Shown here piece after piece: positions 31,308 through 40,900 of a stretch of 64,000 nucleotides of DNA; position 1 is the stretch's first letter; each line of letters starts with the position of its first letter. The notes beneath the pieces were generated by a model that was not told where the DNA came from, did not search any database, and saw only the letters and a list, made by a program, of their open reading frames with translations. Where the stretch lies: positions 1 through 64,000 of the forward strand of contig QKDO01000096.1 of the NCBI GenBank assembly GCA_003252075.1, given 5' to 3'. The DNA comes from Nitrospirota bacterium (lineage in GTDB: Bacteria > Nitrospirota > Thermodesulfovibrionia > Thermodesulfovibrionales > UBA6898). The position numbers and the translations under genes were made by a program.

Positions 31308-31979
31308 ATGCAGCGAACCATTGCTCAATCGGTCAATGAGATTGTATACTTAGCTATGGGAGATACCGCGAGTTTTCAGCCGCTTACCCGGGAGGACAGG
31401 ATTACCGTGATACTGTACCGGGCAGGAATCGTTCTCTCTACGGTGTTCATGGCAATGGCATCACTCCTTGCTCTCGCCGGCACGCGTTCATCGGAACTAC
31501 CTGAATTACCGCTCATACATTCAGGCCTGGCGGCCGATATCCTTATTCTGCTGCTCTACATGAGCATAGGGTTGAGCGTCTTTTTCATTCATTTGTATGT
31601 CGGCAAGTTTCACCGTCTGCTCAAAAATATCTATTATGTTGCGGTTGTCTGTCTTGTATTGCTGTTCCTTATGGGTAAGGGAAGCCCGGCTTCAGCCTTC
31701 TTCAGGGAGCCTCTCGGCGCGCTGTTGCTGATACCGCTTGCCTGCTGCCTCGGCTTCATCACAGCCAAGGAAGCTTTCTGTTTCCGGCTGTTTGAAGGAT
31801 ACCTCCTCGGCATGATCATGCCGGCATATCTCTTCCTGTATGGTATGGGGCTGTTCGATACAAGGCAGGCTGCATATGGTCTTGTCTTCATTTCGCTCAT
31901 GCTCGTGTTCTTTATGCTGAGGAAGGCCTTTATGCCGCTCCATTATGACATCGGGGACAAGTCGGCCTATCAACCGTAG
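31308..31979 (+). CDS. DUF2301-like integral membrane protein
   Basis: Multi-TM; FHRLLKNIYYVAVVCLVLLFLMGKG ... CCLGFITAKEAFCFRLFEGYLLG; the upstream part of the longer ORF is antisense to panB. Confidence 0.6.
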   Translation: MQRTIAQSVNEIVYLAMGDTASFQPLTREDRITVILYRAGIVLSTVFMAMASLLALAGTRSSELPELPLIHSGLAADILILLLYMSIGLSVFFIHLYVGKFHRLLKNIYYVAVVCLVLLFLMGKGSPASAFFREPLGALLLIPLACCLGFITAKEAFCFRLFEGYLLGMIMPAYLFLYGMGLFDTRQAAYGLVFISLMLVFFMLRKAFMPLHYDIGDKSAYQP

Positions 31980-32066
31980 CGGCAAAACAGTACTGATCCG
32001 ATGGTTTATGTTATTTCTCCGGATGGGAAAGCCCCGGAAAGAACTCTGAGGATATACCGCCCCTGC

Positions 32067-32486
32067 TCAACTGAAATATCTATTCGCCATGTCTTCAAGC
32101 ACCGGAATGGGGATAAGGTATTGTTGCCCTTGGACCTTCCCTTCGATTCTGATGGGATAACAGCTCCCGAAACCCTTTTCTATCTCTGAAACGGGGAAAC
32201 GTTCGTCGCATGCCCTGCAGATTACAGAACCGCTGTCGAACCTGAAGCCACGCTTTTTGGGGTGGCATTTCATACAGGCATCGAGAAAAGAAAGAACCCG
32301 GCCGTCTATCTTTATGATAAAGAATCTGACGGTACGCCCCAGAGAGTTATAGGAGTAGAACTGCGGTACGCTTTCCTGCAGTGCGGCAATATCAACAGAC
32401 ACGACCGCCCCTTTCCGAACGGGTTCCGGATAGAGCGGCTGTTGCGCACAGGCCGCAATGCAAAAGAAAAAAAGCACGACGAGCAC
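32067..32486 (-). CDS. DUF2318-type secreted metal/Fe-S-related protein
   Basis: Signal/lipobox CIAACAQ; DGRVLSFLDACMKCHPKKRGFRFDSGSVICRACDERFPV. Confidence 0.75.
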   Translation of the reverse strand: MLVVLFFFCIAACAQQPLYPEPVRKGAVVSVDIAALQESVPQFYSYNSLGRTVRFFIIKIDGRVLSFLDACMKCHPKKRGFRFDSGSVICRACDERFPVSEIEKGFGSCYPIRIEGKVQGQQYLIPIPVLEDMANRYFS

Positions 32487-32517
32487 TCCTGCACACGATT
32501 TGAAATCGTGTGCAGGA
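32487..32517 (-). promoter_or_regulatory. 15-bp perfect inverted repeat overlapping the SD of the DUF2318 gene
   Basis: TCCTGCACACGATTT-G-AAATCGTGTGCAGGA; minus-strand 3' arm contains AGGA(G) just before the GTG starts. Confidence 0.6.
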
Positions 32518-32547
32518 AATGCACCCCTGGGTTTTTCTGCTATAAAC

Positions 32548-33078
32548 CTAGTGTTTATGCCCTTGTTCTCCCGACTGTTTCATCCTGTTCATTTTTCGCT
32601 TGTCCCTGATCATCCTCGTATCACCATACATATCCTCGTAGGCTGCCTTCATCGCTGTCTCAAAGTCGGCAGCCGAGCCACCGTTCTTCTTACTGAATGC
32701 CTCTGCGTCTTCCTTCTTTGCAAATGCCCATTTGCCCCTCTTCGACATGACACCGGGTTTTTCCCCGCCGATGACCCAGGAGGCTTTTTCGGCATCGATA
32801 AGATCCTTCGAATTGAAGTCCCCTACCATAATGCTCTTTGGCATTTTGTCGATGTTGTTCGCCAGGTCCACGGCAGCACAATGAATGCTGCAGACCGCAA
32901 CGGTTGTCCCATCGTCGTATTCTATCAGCATACGGGTGAAATCGAACATGCCCCGGTCCATGCCGCAGTATTTGCACTCCTTATGGAGAGGCACGTCACC
33001 TCTGTTCTGGGAAAAAGCAATCCCGGCAAGCATCAGACTGACCGCTACGACAAGAAAAATAATACTCTTCCTAACCAT
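32548..33078 (-). CDS. NosL family protein
   Basis: CKYCGMDRGMFDFTRMLIEYDDGTTVAVCSIHCAAVDLA; His-containing tail QGHKH. Confidence 0.85.
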   Translation of the reverse strand: MVRKSIIFLVVAVSLMLAGIAFSQNRGDVPLHKECKYCGMDRGMFDFTRMLIEYDDGTTVAVCSIHCAAVDLANNIDKMPKSIMVGDFNSKDLIDAEKASWVIGGEKPGVMSKRGKWAFAKKEDAEAFSKKNGGSAADFETAMKAAYEDMYGDTRMIRDKRKMNRMKQSGEQGHKH

Positions 33079-33127
33079 GTCTGTTCCTCCTCGTATGAAT
33101 GATGATCTATTCCCTCATCAGAGGGCA

Positions 33128-34156
33128 TTAAAAGTTGAACGTGACCCCGGCGAGGATGCGGTATGTCGATACCAGCTGGATACCGTTGACGCGCTCCCAT
33201 ACCGGAAACTGGACCTTCAGGTCTATGGCAGTGGGATTGTTCTGAAACGGTCTCACTTTGATTCCCGGAGAAAGCCATATGCTGTCACCACCGGTATTGT
33301 CCGGGTCGTCCATAAGGCTGGTGAGGTCCGTGTAGTTGCCGTCCCGGTCATCTGCACTGTTGACATGAAGATACGTTGCAGCTGCCGAAATATTGAAAAA
33401 AGAGGTTACCGCGTACCTCCCGATGACGTTTGCGGTAAAGGAATCGCCAAATTCATACCCGTCACGGTTTCTCGTGGTCAACTGATAGGTGAGATCGGTC
33501 TGGAGAAGAAAGGGCGCCATATCCTTGGTATACATGAGAGAAAACAGGGGATCCCATGAACCGGTGCCTGGCTGCATGTGGGCATGAATGAACTTTCCGC
33601 TCGACCCTCTTATCGTTGCAGAACCCGTCGGGGTCTTTACGCCGAGGCCGAACGAAAGGATGTCGGACTTGTTACCCCCGCCCCTCAGGTAGTAGTGATA
33701 CAGTCCCATGACGGTAACATCCCCCAGTTCCTGTATCGGGGTCATCGTATGGTCCATCCATTTCGTGCCCATGCCCATCATGCGCATGCCCATCTCCATA
33801 TCCATGGTATTGCGTACGTAGGGAACGGATATCAGTGCAGTGACTTTGTCGTTGATGTCATAGACGGCATTCAGAGTATATTTTATCATGTGCATATCGA
33901 CAGGGAGCTTCGTATACTTGCCGTCGTTCTTTACATCCTGCAGCGATACCGTTGAACTTCCTTCTTTCAGCTCATCCATCATGCTAAAGCTATAAAGTAG
34001 TTGCAGCGAAAATCTTTTCGCATCCGGCAGGGTGCTGTCAAGCAGGCTTTCCTGAGAACCGCTCGACACCTGACAGCAAAGACCTGCAGCATATGCACGG
34101 ACCGGAGAAACAAGCACCAGGAATGTAACTATCATCACCAAATTTCTTTTCATCAT
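33128..34156 (-). CDS. Outer-membrane beta-barrel (transporter/phenol-degradation MetA-like) with Met-rich loop
   Basis: Signal peptide; beta-barrel pattern; MDMEMGMRMMGMGTKWMDHTM; C-terminal TYRILAGVTFNF. Confidence 0.7.
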   Translation of the reverse strand: MMKRNLVMIVTFLVLVSPVRAYAAGLCCQVSSGSQESLLDSTLPDAKRFSLQLLYSFSMMDELKEGSSTVSLQDVKNDGKYTKLPVDMHMIKYTLNAVYDINDKVTALISVPYVRNTMDMEMGMRMMGMGTKWMDHTMTPIQELGDVTVMGLYHYYLRGGGNKSDILSFGLGVKTPTGSATIRGSSGKFIHAHMQPGTGSWDPLFSLMYTKDMAPFLLQTDLTYQLTTRNRDGYEFGDSFTANVIGRYAVTSFFNISAAATYLHVNSADDRDGNYTDLTSLMDDPDNTGGDSIWLSPGIKVRPFQNNPTAIDLKVQFPVWERVNGIQLVSTYRILAGVTFNF

Positions 34157-34260
34157 ATGGACCCTCTCCTGTTCCAGATTTTTATGGCATGAAAATACCG
34201 CTCTCTATTTTCTGACGGGCAGGAATTGCACCTGCCCGCCGATAATCCCAGGATTATGCG

Positions 34261-35064
34261 CTATACCTTTTTTGCGGCCGGCGGTGTCGGGATATTGGCG
34301 CCGTGGCACTCCGCACAGTTCTGCTGCGCCGTGATGCCCATGTTGCTGGCCGGCTTCCAAGAAGACTTTGCCTTGTAGGAGCCGTCTTTCCAGGCATTCA
34401 GATCCTTGACAAGATTGTGGGCAACGCTGGCAGCCACGCGGGCGCAACGATCCCTCCTCTCAGGGCTGCTGATAGCGTAACCGGACTCCTTCATCCACTT
34501 GCCTACCGACACATGGCAGAGGGGTGAATTGCTCGTGGTCTGCATAATCTTTGCCTTCTGCCTGGGCTCCTTCGGAGTAAATGTGGGAAGCGCCGCTTCA
34601 GAATACCACTGCAGAATATCCGCTCCGATTGCCGCTCCGTTCTCACACTCCGGCCCTGCGATGCGCGGTCCGATGATCGTGTTAGCAACGATGTTCGCAC
34701 CAGCGTTGGAGCCACAAATCGTTCCCCAGCCTGCCATCCCACCCTCAAGGAAAACAAAGGCGTCGCTGGGGAAAGATGTATAGGGTTCACCAACTTTTTC
34801 GCTGAGCTGACTGAATACACTGTTGATAACCGCTGCTCCACAAAATACCCGGTACCACTCAGCATAGGCGATCTCAGCAGTCTTCTCGGGGTCCAGCTTT
34901 TCATAGGGCCAGGGCCACTTTTCAGTGCCTCCCCCCTTGGCCTCTGCTTTAGAAAATACTCCCAATCCACCGGCGGTTAAGGCAGCAATTCCTGCAATGC
35001 CTGCCGCACCTTTAATAAGGCCTCTTCTCGAAAGACGTTCATCAAACAATTTTCCACCTTCCAT
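34261..35064 (-). CDS. Tat-exported split-Soret cytochrome c-like / C_GCAxxG_C_C family protein
   Basis: SRRGLIKGAAGIAGIAALTAGGLG; GGMAGWGTICGSNAGANIVANTI; SPLCHVSVGKWMKESGY; C-terminal CAECH. Confidence 0.7.
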   Translation of the reverse strand: MEGGKLFDERLSRRGLIKGAAGIAGIAALTAGGLGVFSKAEAKGGGTEKWPWPYEKLDPEKTAEIAYAEWYRVFCGAAVINSVFSQLSEKVGEPYTSFPSDAFVFLEGGMAGWGTICGSNAGANIVANTIIGPRIAGPECENGAAIGADILQWYSEAALPTFTPKEPRQKAKIMQTTSNSPLCHVSVGKWMKESGYAISSPERRDRCARVAASVAHNLVKDLNAWKDGSYKAKSSWKPASNMGITAQQNCAECHGANIPTPPAAKKV

Positions 35065-35213
35065 GATCTAACCTCCTCGTCTTGCTTCCCCGTGGTATCT
35101 GCTTCGCATGAAGCAGTGGTATTACTAGCAACAGTAAAAACTGTTATCCAGAAAAAGAGGCGCTGCTTCGGCATTATTTTTCAATAATTTCCGAAGCAGA
35201 GCCGAGTTTAACG

Positions 35214-35236
35214 GGAAGAAAAGCCTGAAAAAGGCT
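35214..35236 (-). terminator. Possible rho-independent terminator (minus strand)
   Basis: AGCCT-TTTTC-AGGCT-TTTTCTTC on the minus strand; preceded by hairpin GATACAGG/CCTGTATC (35242-35262). Confidence 0.4.
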
Positions 35237-35300
35237 CTCCTGATACAGGGGTCACCTGTATCTCAAAAAAGTGATTGCTCGGAGACTTCGGAAAGGAAGA

Positions 35301-35591
35301 TCAGGCTAAGGGAGGGCGGTCTACTTTGATTGCAAATACTGCTGGCTGAAAGAAATGTTTTGCTCTATCCATATATCCAATACATGAGAGTTGCGACAGT
35401 TCACAGAGGCACTCCTGGATGGCGGGACTATCGGCATTCAGGGATACCGCTGCATGCGACGTACTGCAAACATCCAGTGCAGCGATACTCGGCGCATCGC
35501 CGGCAAACGCACCAGCGGCCGACAAGGGTACACATATCGCCACTATGACTGCAGTCAATAGCGCTATGGTAACAGGTTTCATATATGTCAT
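35301..35591 (-). CDS. Small secreted Cys-containing protein of unknown function
   Basis: Signal-like MTYMKPVTIALLTAVIVAICVPLSAAGAFAG, mature part with 4 Cys (DVCSTS ... ECLCELSQLSC). Confidence 0.4.
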   Translation of the reverse strand: MTYMKPVTIALLTAVIVAICVPLSAAGAFAGDAPSIAALDVCSTSHAAVSLNADSPAIQECLCELSQLSCIGYMDRAKHFFQPAVFAIKVDRPPLA

Positions 35592-35719
35592 TTTTGCAAT
35601 TTTACCAACTGATGTCAACCGAAATTTCCTGATCGGAAACCATCGGGGACATGCCGGAAGCACAGCCCGGTCATCCGCACGGGGTTACCACACCCCGGAT
35701 TTTCACACTGCTCTTTCCG

Positions 35720-36700
35720 CTACGCATCGGGAAACGTCGGCCTCGGATAGAGGCCTGCCGCCTTAACGATCGGCTCCATTGCAGTCTCCCATTCGATCGC
35801 CTGAATATGCACACCTTTTACCCCTGGGATCTCAAGGGCCTGCTGAATAAGTTCGACGGTAATCTTGATGCCTTCCTGTTCCTGCAGTTCACGCGCCTTC
35901 TTCTTGTCGTCTCCTGCTGTCGCCTTTGCCTTGTTCATGCGTTCGATAAGCGATTTGGGTACCGTAACGCCGGCAACGGAAGAATCCATATACTTGAGCA
36001 TCATCGCGCTCTTCGGCACAATGATGCCGGCAAGCATGGCGGTCCGCTCAAGGAGCCCAAGGTTCCGCGCCTTTTCCATCTGCGCCTTGAAGAGTTCCAT
36101 GTCGTAGATTCCCTGGGTCTGAATGAAGTCTGCGCCGGCATCCACCTTCTTCTTCAGGTTGTAGGGCCTGAAATCCATCGGATCTCCCATAGGGGTCCAG
36201 GAAGCACCGACAAAGAACTTCGGGGCCACTTCAAGTTTATCGCCACCCTGCTGAAGTCCCTCGTCGCGCATCTTCTTCATGATGCCGACTAGTTGACAGG
36301 TGTCCACGTCATACACGTTCTTTGCCCCGGGATGTCCTTTCAGCTTGCCTGCTGCGCTGAACATCTGGTGGTCGCCCGCAATGCAGAGGCAATTCTTGAT
36401 CCCCAGGGCAGCTGCGCCAAGGAAGTCTGCCTGCATGGCGATCCGGTTGCGGTCCCGGCAGGTCATCTGCATGACCGGTTCAAGGCCCTCGCGCAACGCG
36501 ATGACTGCAGCAGCGATACTCGATATGCGGACAACCGCAGTCTGGCAATCCGTGATATTCGCCGCATCACAGAATCCCTTCAGAATGTTCGCCTTTTTGA
36601 TCACTTCATGGGGGTCAGCACTCATGGGGGGGCCGAGCTCGGCCGTAACCGCCATTTTGCCGCTTGCAATGACTCGTTCCAGGTTGCTGCCGCTCTTCAT
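35720..36700 (-). CDS. metF: Methylenetetrahydrofolate reductase
   Basis: VTAELGPPMSADPHEVIKKA ... ANITDCQTAVVRISSIA ... GADFIQTQGIYDMELFK. Confidence 0.9.
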   Translation of the reverse strand: MKSGSNLERVIASGKMAVTAELGPPMSADPHEVIKKANILKGFCDAANITDCQTAVVRISSIAAAVIALREGLEPVMQMTCRDRNRIAMQADFLGAAALGIKNCLCIAGDHQMFSAAGKLKGHPGAKNVYDVDTCQLVGIMKKMRDEGLQQGGDKLEVAPKFFVGASWTPMGDPMDFRPYNLKKKVDAGADFIQTQGIYDMELFKAQMEKARNLGLLERTAMLAGIIVPKSAMMLKYMDSSVAGVTVPKSLIERMNKAKATAGDDKKKARELQEQEGIKITVELIQQALEIPGVKGVHIQAIEWETAMEPIVKAAGLYPRPTFPDA

Positions 36701-37411
36701 CTATCGTCCCTCCGTTGCTGCATTCTTCTCTTCTTCTTCCTCAAATGCCCGGATATGCTCGACCGATATTCTTCGCGGCCCGCCATGCGTTCCGGTCGAC
36801 CAGTCACGGGGGGGCTGGACCTCAAAGAGCTTTTCCAGTGTACCCAGCTTCTTCATCCGCTCGACAATAAGGAACCATGCGCAATCGGTTTCATTGCTCA
36901 CTTCGCACTTGCCGTTGTTCGTACCGCCGCAGGGGCCGTTCATAAGCGATTTGGAGCAACGAACAATCGGACAGATACCGCCGGTCAGGTGCAGGACACA
37001 GTTGCCGCACCCGCCGCAGAGTTCTACAAAGAAACCTGCTTCAGGAACAGCGCCGTAGAACGTCGTATTGATACCGGGGTATACCGGTATGGCACCGATG
37101 CGATCGGCAAGGAAATTAACACCCACGCCGCAGGCAGTTGACAGCACGAGGTCATAGGTCCTCACCTTCTCCATCAACGGCTCGAAGAACTCCGGTTCGC
37201 AATGCCGCTCGATCGCAGCATTGTCCACCTGCATGTCGACCCCTTCCTGTGCAGCCTTCATCCGCAGCAGGGAGGTGAGGATCTCCGCTTCCTTTCCTCC
37301 GCCCGCATGGCAGATCGCCACACAGGTGTTGCAGCCGAATACCAGTACCTTTTTAAAGCCCTTGACCATCTCCCATATCTCATCAAACGGCTTTTGCTGG
37401 CCTACGATCAT
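36701..37411 (-). CDS. metV: MetV-like methylenetetrahydrofolate reductase C-terminal/zinc-binding subunit
   Basis: VFGCNTCVAICHAGGGKEAEIL ... CGGCGNCVLHLTGGICPIVRCSKSLMNGPCGG. Confidence 0.88.
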   Translation of the reverse strand: MIVGQQKPFDEIWEMVKGFKKVLVFGCNTCVAICHAGGGKEAEILTSLLRMKAAQEGVDMQVDNAAIERHCEPEFFEPLMEKVRTYDLVLSTACGVGVNFLADRIGAIPVYPGINTTFYGAVPEAGFFVELCGGCGNCVLHLTGGICPIVRCSKSLMNGPCGGTNNGKCEVSNETDCAWFLIVERMKKLGTLEKLFEVQPPRDWSTGTHGGPRRISVEHIRAFEEEEEKNAATEGR

Positions 37412-37920
37412 GGTTCGTTCACTCCTTTATCTTCCTTGCGGGTTGCATACCACATGGGCGACGGCCCCATCTGTCGTATCTTCTCCGTAAAATTGGTGCA
37501 GATCTCTGCCCAGCGCGGCCCCATGGCTGCGGACAGATTATACATCTCGATCCTGGCAGGATCAATACCGACCTTTGCTAGGAGCTTCTTTGCATACCGA
37601 ATCCTTCGTGCGGCGAACTTATTACCTTCCAGGTAATGGCATTGGCCGACGAGTCAACCGGCGACGAACACACCGTCGATGCCGCGTTCAAATGCGCGCA
37701 GCACATGGATGTGGTCGAGCTTGCCCGTGCACGGCAGCCTGATGATCTTTACATTCGGGGGATAGGAAAGCCGCATCACGCCTGCAAGGTCAGCTGCAGC
37801 GAAGGCGCAGTAGTGGCAGGCAAAGGCAAGAACATTCGGCTGCCAGCTGTCCGGGATCTCATGGGACTTCTCTATGGTCGAAACCCTTGTCTGCTCTGTT
37901 GCCTCTGCAACATCAGCCAT
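37408..37920 (-). CDS. mvhD: MvhD-like hydrogenase/heterodisulfide reductase iron-sulfur subunit, probable selenoprotein (UGA at 37654-37656)
   Basis: NVLAFACHYCAFAAADLAGVMRLSYPPNVKIIRLPCTGKLDHIHVLRAFERGIDGVFVAG-U-LVGQCHYLEGNKFAARRIRYAKKLLAKVGIDPARIEMYNLSAAMGPRWAEICTNFTEKIRQMGPS...; the readthrough end overlaps the metV ATG by 4 nt (ATGA). Confidence 0.9.
37621..37637 (-). promoter_or_regulatory. Candidate bacterial SECIS hairpin of mvhD
   Basis: Minus-strand ATTACCT-GGA-AGGTAAT; apical loop begins 24 nt after the UGA and starts with G. Confidence 0.7.
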
Positions 37921-37942
37921 CTGTCTTCTCCTCTCTCACACC

Positions 37943-40900
37943 TTAATTGACCACACCGGGCTCGGACTCCACCGCAGCATCGATCATCGCAAGGATCTGG
38001 TCATCTCTGAAATTGTTCACCTGGAATGCCTTGGCAGGACAGATGCCGGCACAGATGCCGCATCCCATGCATTTGACTTCATTATGCGACACCTTCCCGT
38101 CTTCCGCGATATAGGGAGATCCGAACGGGCATACCCTCAAACAGCTCAGGCATGACATGCAGAGCTCGCGCTTGTGTTTTGCAATGATACCCGAAACGGC
38201 AAGCCGCTCATGCGACAGAATGACACCGGCGCGTCCCGAAGCAGCCAGTGCCTGGGCAACGGTTTCGTCGATATTCTTTGGCGCATGGCCAAGCCCTGCG
38301 ACGAACAATCCCTCGCTCGGGAAATCGACGGGGCGGAGCTTGACGTGCGCCTCAAGAAAGTACCCGTCAGGGTTTCTTGTTACCTTGTACATCTCGCCGA
38401 CATGGTCCGTTGTCGGGTGAGGTCTGAGCCCGGTTGAGAGGACAAGCCAGTCTGCATCAAGGGAAAGTTCCTTATTCAGCATATAGTCCCACGTCCTGAC
38501 ACTCACCGTGGGACCCGCCTGCTCCACCCGCGGTTTTCTGTCCACATCATAGCGGACAAAAATCACGCCAAGGTCGCGCGCCTTTTTGTAGTAATCCTCC
38601 CTGAGACCATAGGTCCTGATGTCGCGGTAGACAATGACGACCTCTGCAGCGGGGTTGCTTTCCTTGATAGCTATTGCATTCCGTATGGCATCCTGACAGC
38701 AGATGCGCGAGCAGTACTGGTTCGGTTCTTCCCGCGACCCGACACACTGGATCATTACATACCGTTCTCCTGCCTTCGGAGCCCCGCCGTCAGCCAGGGT
38801 CTTCTCAAGCTGCCGCTGCGTGATAACGTTTGGGCTCTCGCCATAGAGATACTCCGTTGGCTGGTATTCGATACCACCGGTTGCCAGTATGATGGCTCCA
38901 TGTTCGATGATGCTCCCATCCGTCAGGATCGTCTTGAAGTTTCCGACAAATCCATCGGTCTTCTTCACCTCGACACTCCTATGGACCGTAATCTTGGGAT
39001 GCTCGTTGACCGCTCCGATCCTGTCTTTCAGGAACTCCTGGACATCGAGACCTTCAAGCGTACGGTATACCTGTCGTACCAGCCCCCCCAGTTCCTTGTC
39101 CTGCTCGATGACATGGACCGGGAACCCCTGGTCAGCAAGGCAAAGCGCGGCTGTCATGCCGGCGATACCGCCGCCGATGATGAGACAGGCAGGGGTCACG
39201 CCGACGGTCTCGCTCTGGAGCGGTTCCTGAAGCCGTGATTTTGCAACAGACATCTTCACGATGCCGATAGCCTTCTTGGTCGCAACCTCGTTCTGACCCT
39301 TATGACACCATGAGCACTGCTCGCGGATATCGGCAAGGTCAAAGAGATACTTGTTCAGCCCTGCCTCGCGGATCGTCTCCTGGAAGAGCTTTTCATGTGT
39401 TCGCGGTGTGCAGGATGCGATGACAACCCTGTTCAGGTTCTGTTCCTTGATCGTCTGCTTGATCATATCCTGGTTGTCCTGCGCACAGGCATAGATCGTG
39501 TTGGTCACATAGGCTACCCCTGGCTGGTCCTTCACGGCGCTGACCACCTCGTCGATATTGACGGTCGAGGAAATGTTCGTTCCGCAGTGGCAGACAAAGA
39601 CTCCGATCCTCGGGTCCTCTCCCGTCACATCTTTTTCCGGGGGGAGTTCCTTCTTGACGGTCTCCGTTCCGCGCACCTCAGCGAGCATCGCCATGACGCT
39701 GCCTGCGACGCCGCTGCCCTGCATCACGGTTTCAGGGATATCTTTCGGCCCCTGGTAGATGCCGGTGACAAATACTCCTTCGCGGGATGTCCTGACAGGG
39801 GTAAAAGGCGATGTCTTTGCAAAGAGGTACTGATTGGTTTCGATGCCGAAGGTCTTGGCGAACTGCTCCGCGTCACAGTGCGGCTGAAAGCCGATGGAGA
39901 GCACGACCATATCGAACTTCTCGGTTATCAGTCCTCCGTCTTCGGCTGCGTATTTCAGGAGCAGGTCACCCGTGCCCGGTTCCTCGCGGACCGCCGAGAC
40001 CATGGCACGCTGGTACCTGACGGCGTATTCGTTCTTAGCACGCTCTACATACTTGTCAAAGTCCTTGCCAAAGGCACGCATCTCCATATAGAAGATCGTC
40101 GGCTCTATGTTCTTGTCATGCTCCTTCGCAATGATAGACTGTTTCGTCGCGTACATGCAGCAGACCGACGAGCACCAGGGGTTGGCATTATGGTTATCCC
40201 GCGAGCCTACACACTGGATCCATGCCACCTTCTTCGGATGTTTCTGGTCGGAAGGACGCTGGACAACTCCCTTATAGGGGCCGGATGCGGAAAGAATGCG
40301 TTCAAACTGTATGGACGACACGACATTCTGCCAGCGCCCAAGGCCGAGTTCCTGCCGTGCGCGTGCGTCGTACCGGTCGAGGCCGGGGCTCAGGATGATG
40401 GACCCGACATTGAGCTCGATCTCCCTGCCCGTGTCCCCGTAGTTGATTGCCCCTGCCTTGCATGCCTTTTCGCAGAGACGGCAGCGCTTACGGTCCGGGT
40501 CGTTCAGGCAGAGACACTGGCTCGCATCGATCGCACGCGTGTTCGGCACGGCCTGGGGGAAAAGTGAATAAACGGCCTTCCGTGGGCCAAGCTTCTGGTC
40601 GAATTCGCTCAGGACCTTCTTCGGACACTTGAGTTCGCAGTCACCGCAGCCGGTACATTTGTCGGCATCCACATACCGGGGAGCGAGCTTAACTCTGACC
40701 TTGAAATCCCCGGCATCTCCCTCGACCGAGGTCACTTCTGCAAGGGTATGAATATCGATGTTCAGATGACGGCCCGCTTCGACCATTTTGGGCGATATCA
40801 TACACATAGCGCAGTCGCCCGTCGGAAAGGTCTTGTCGAGCATGGCCATGGTCCCGCCAATGGAAGGGTCGCGCTGCACCATATGCACCTTGAACCCGCT

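Noticed and set aside
39395-40567. 390-aa plus ORF over hdrA
   Set aside because: Antisense shadow of hdrA.
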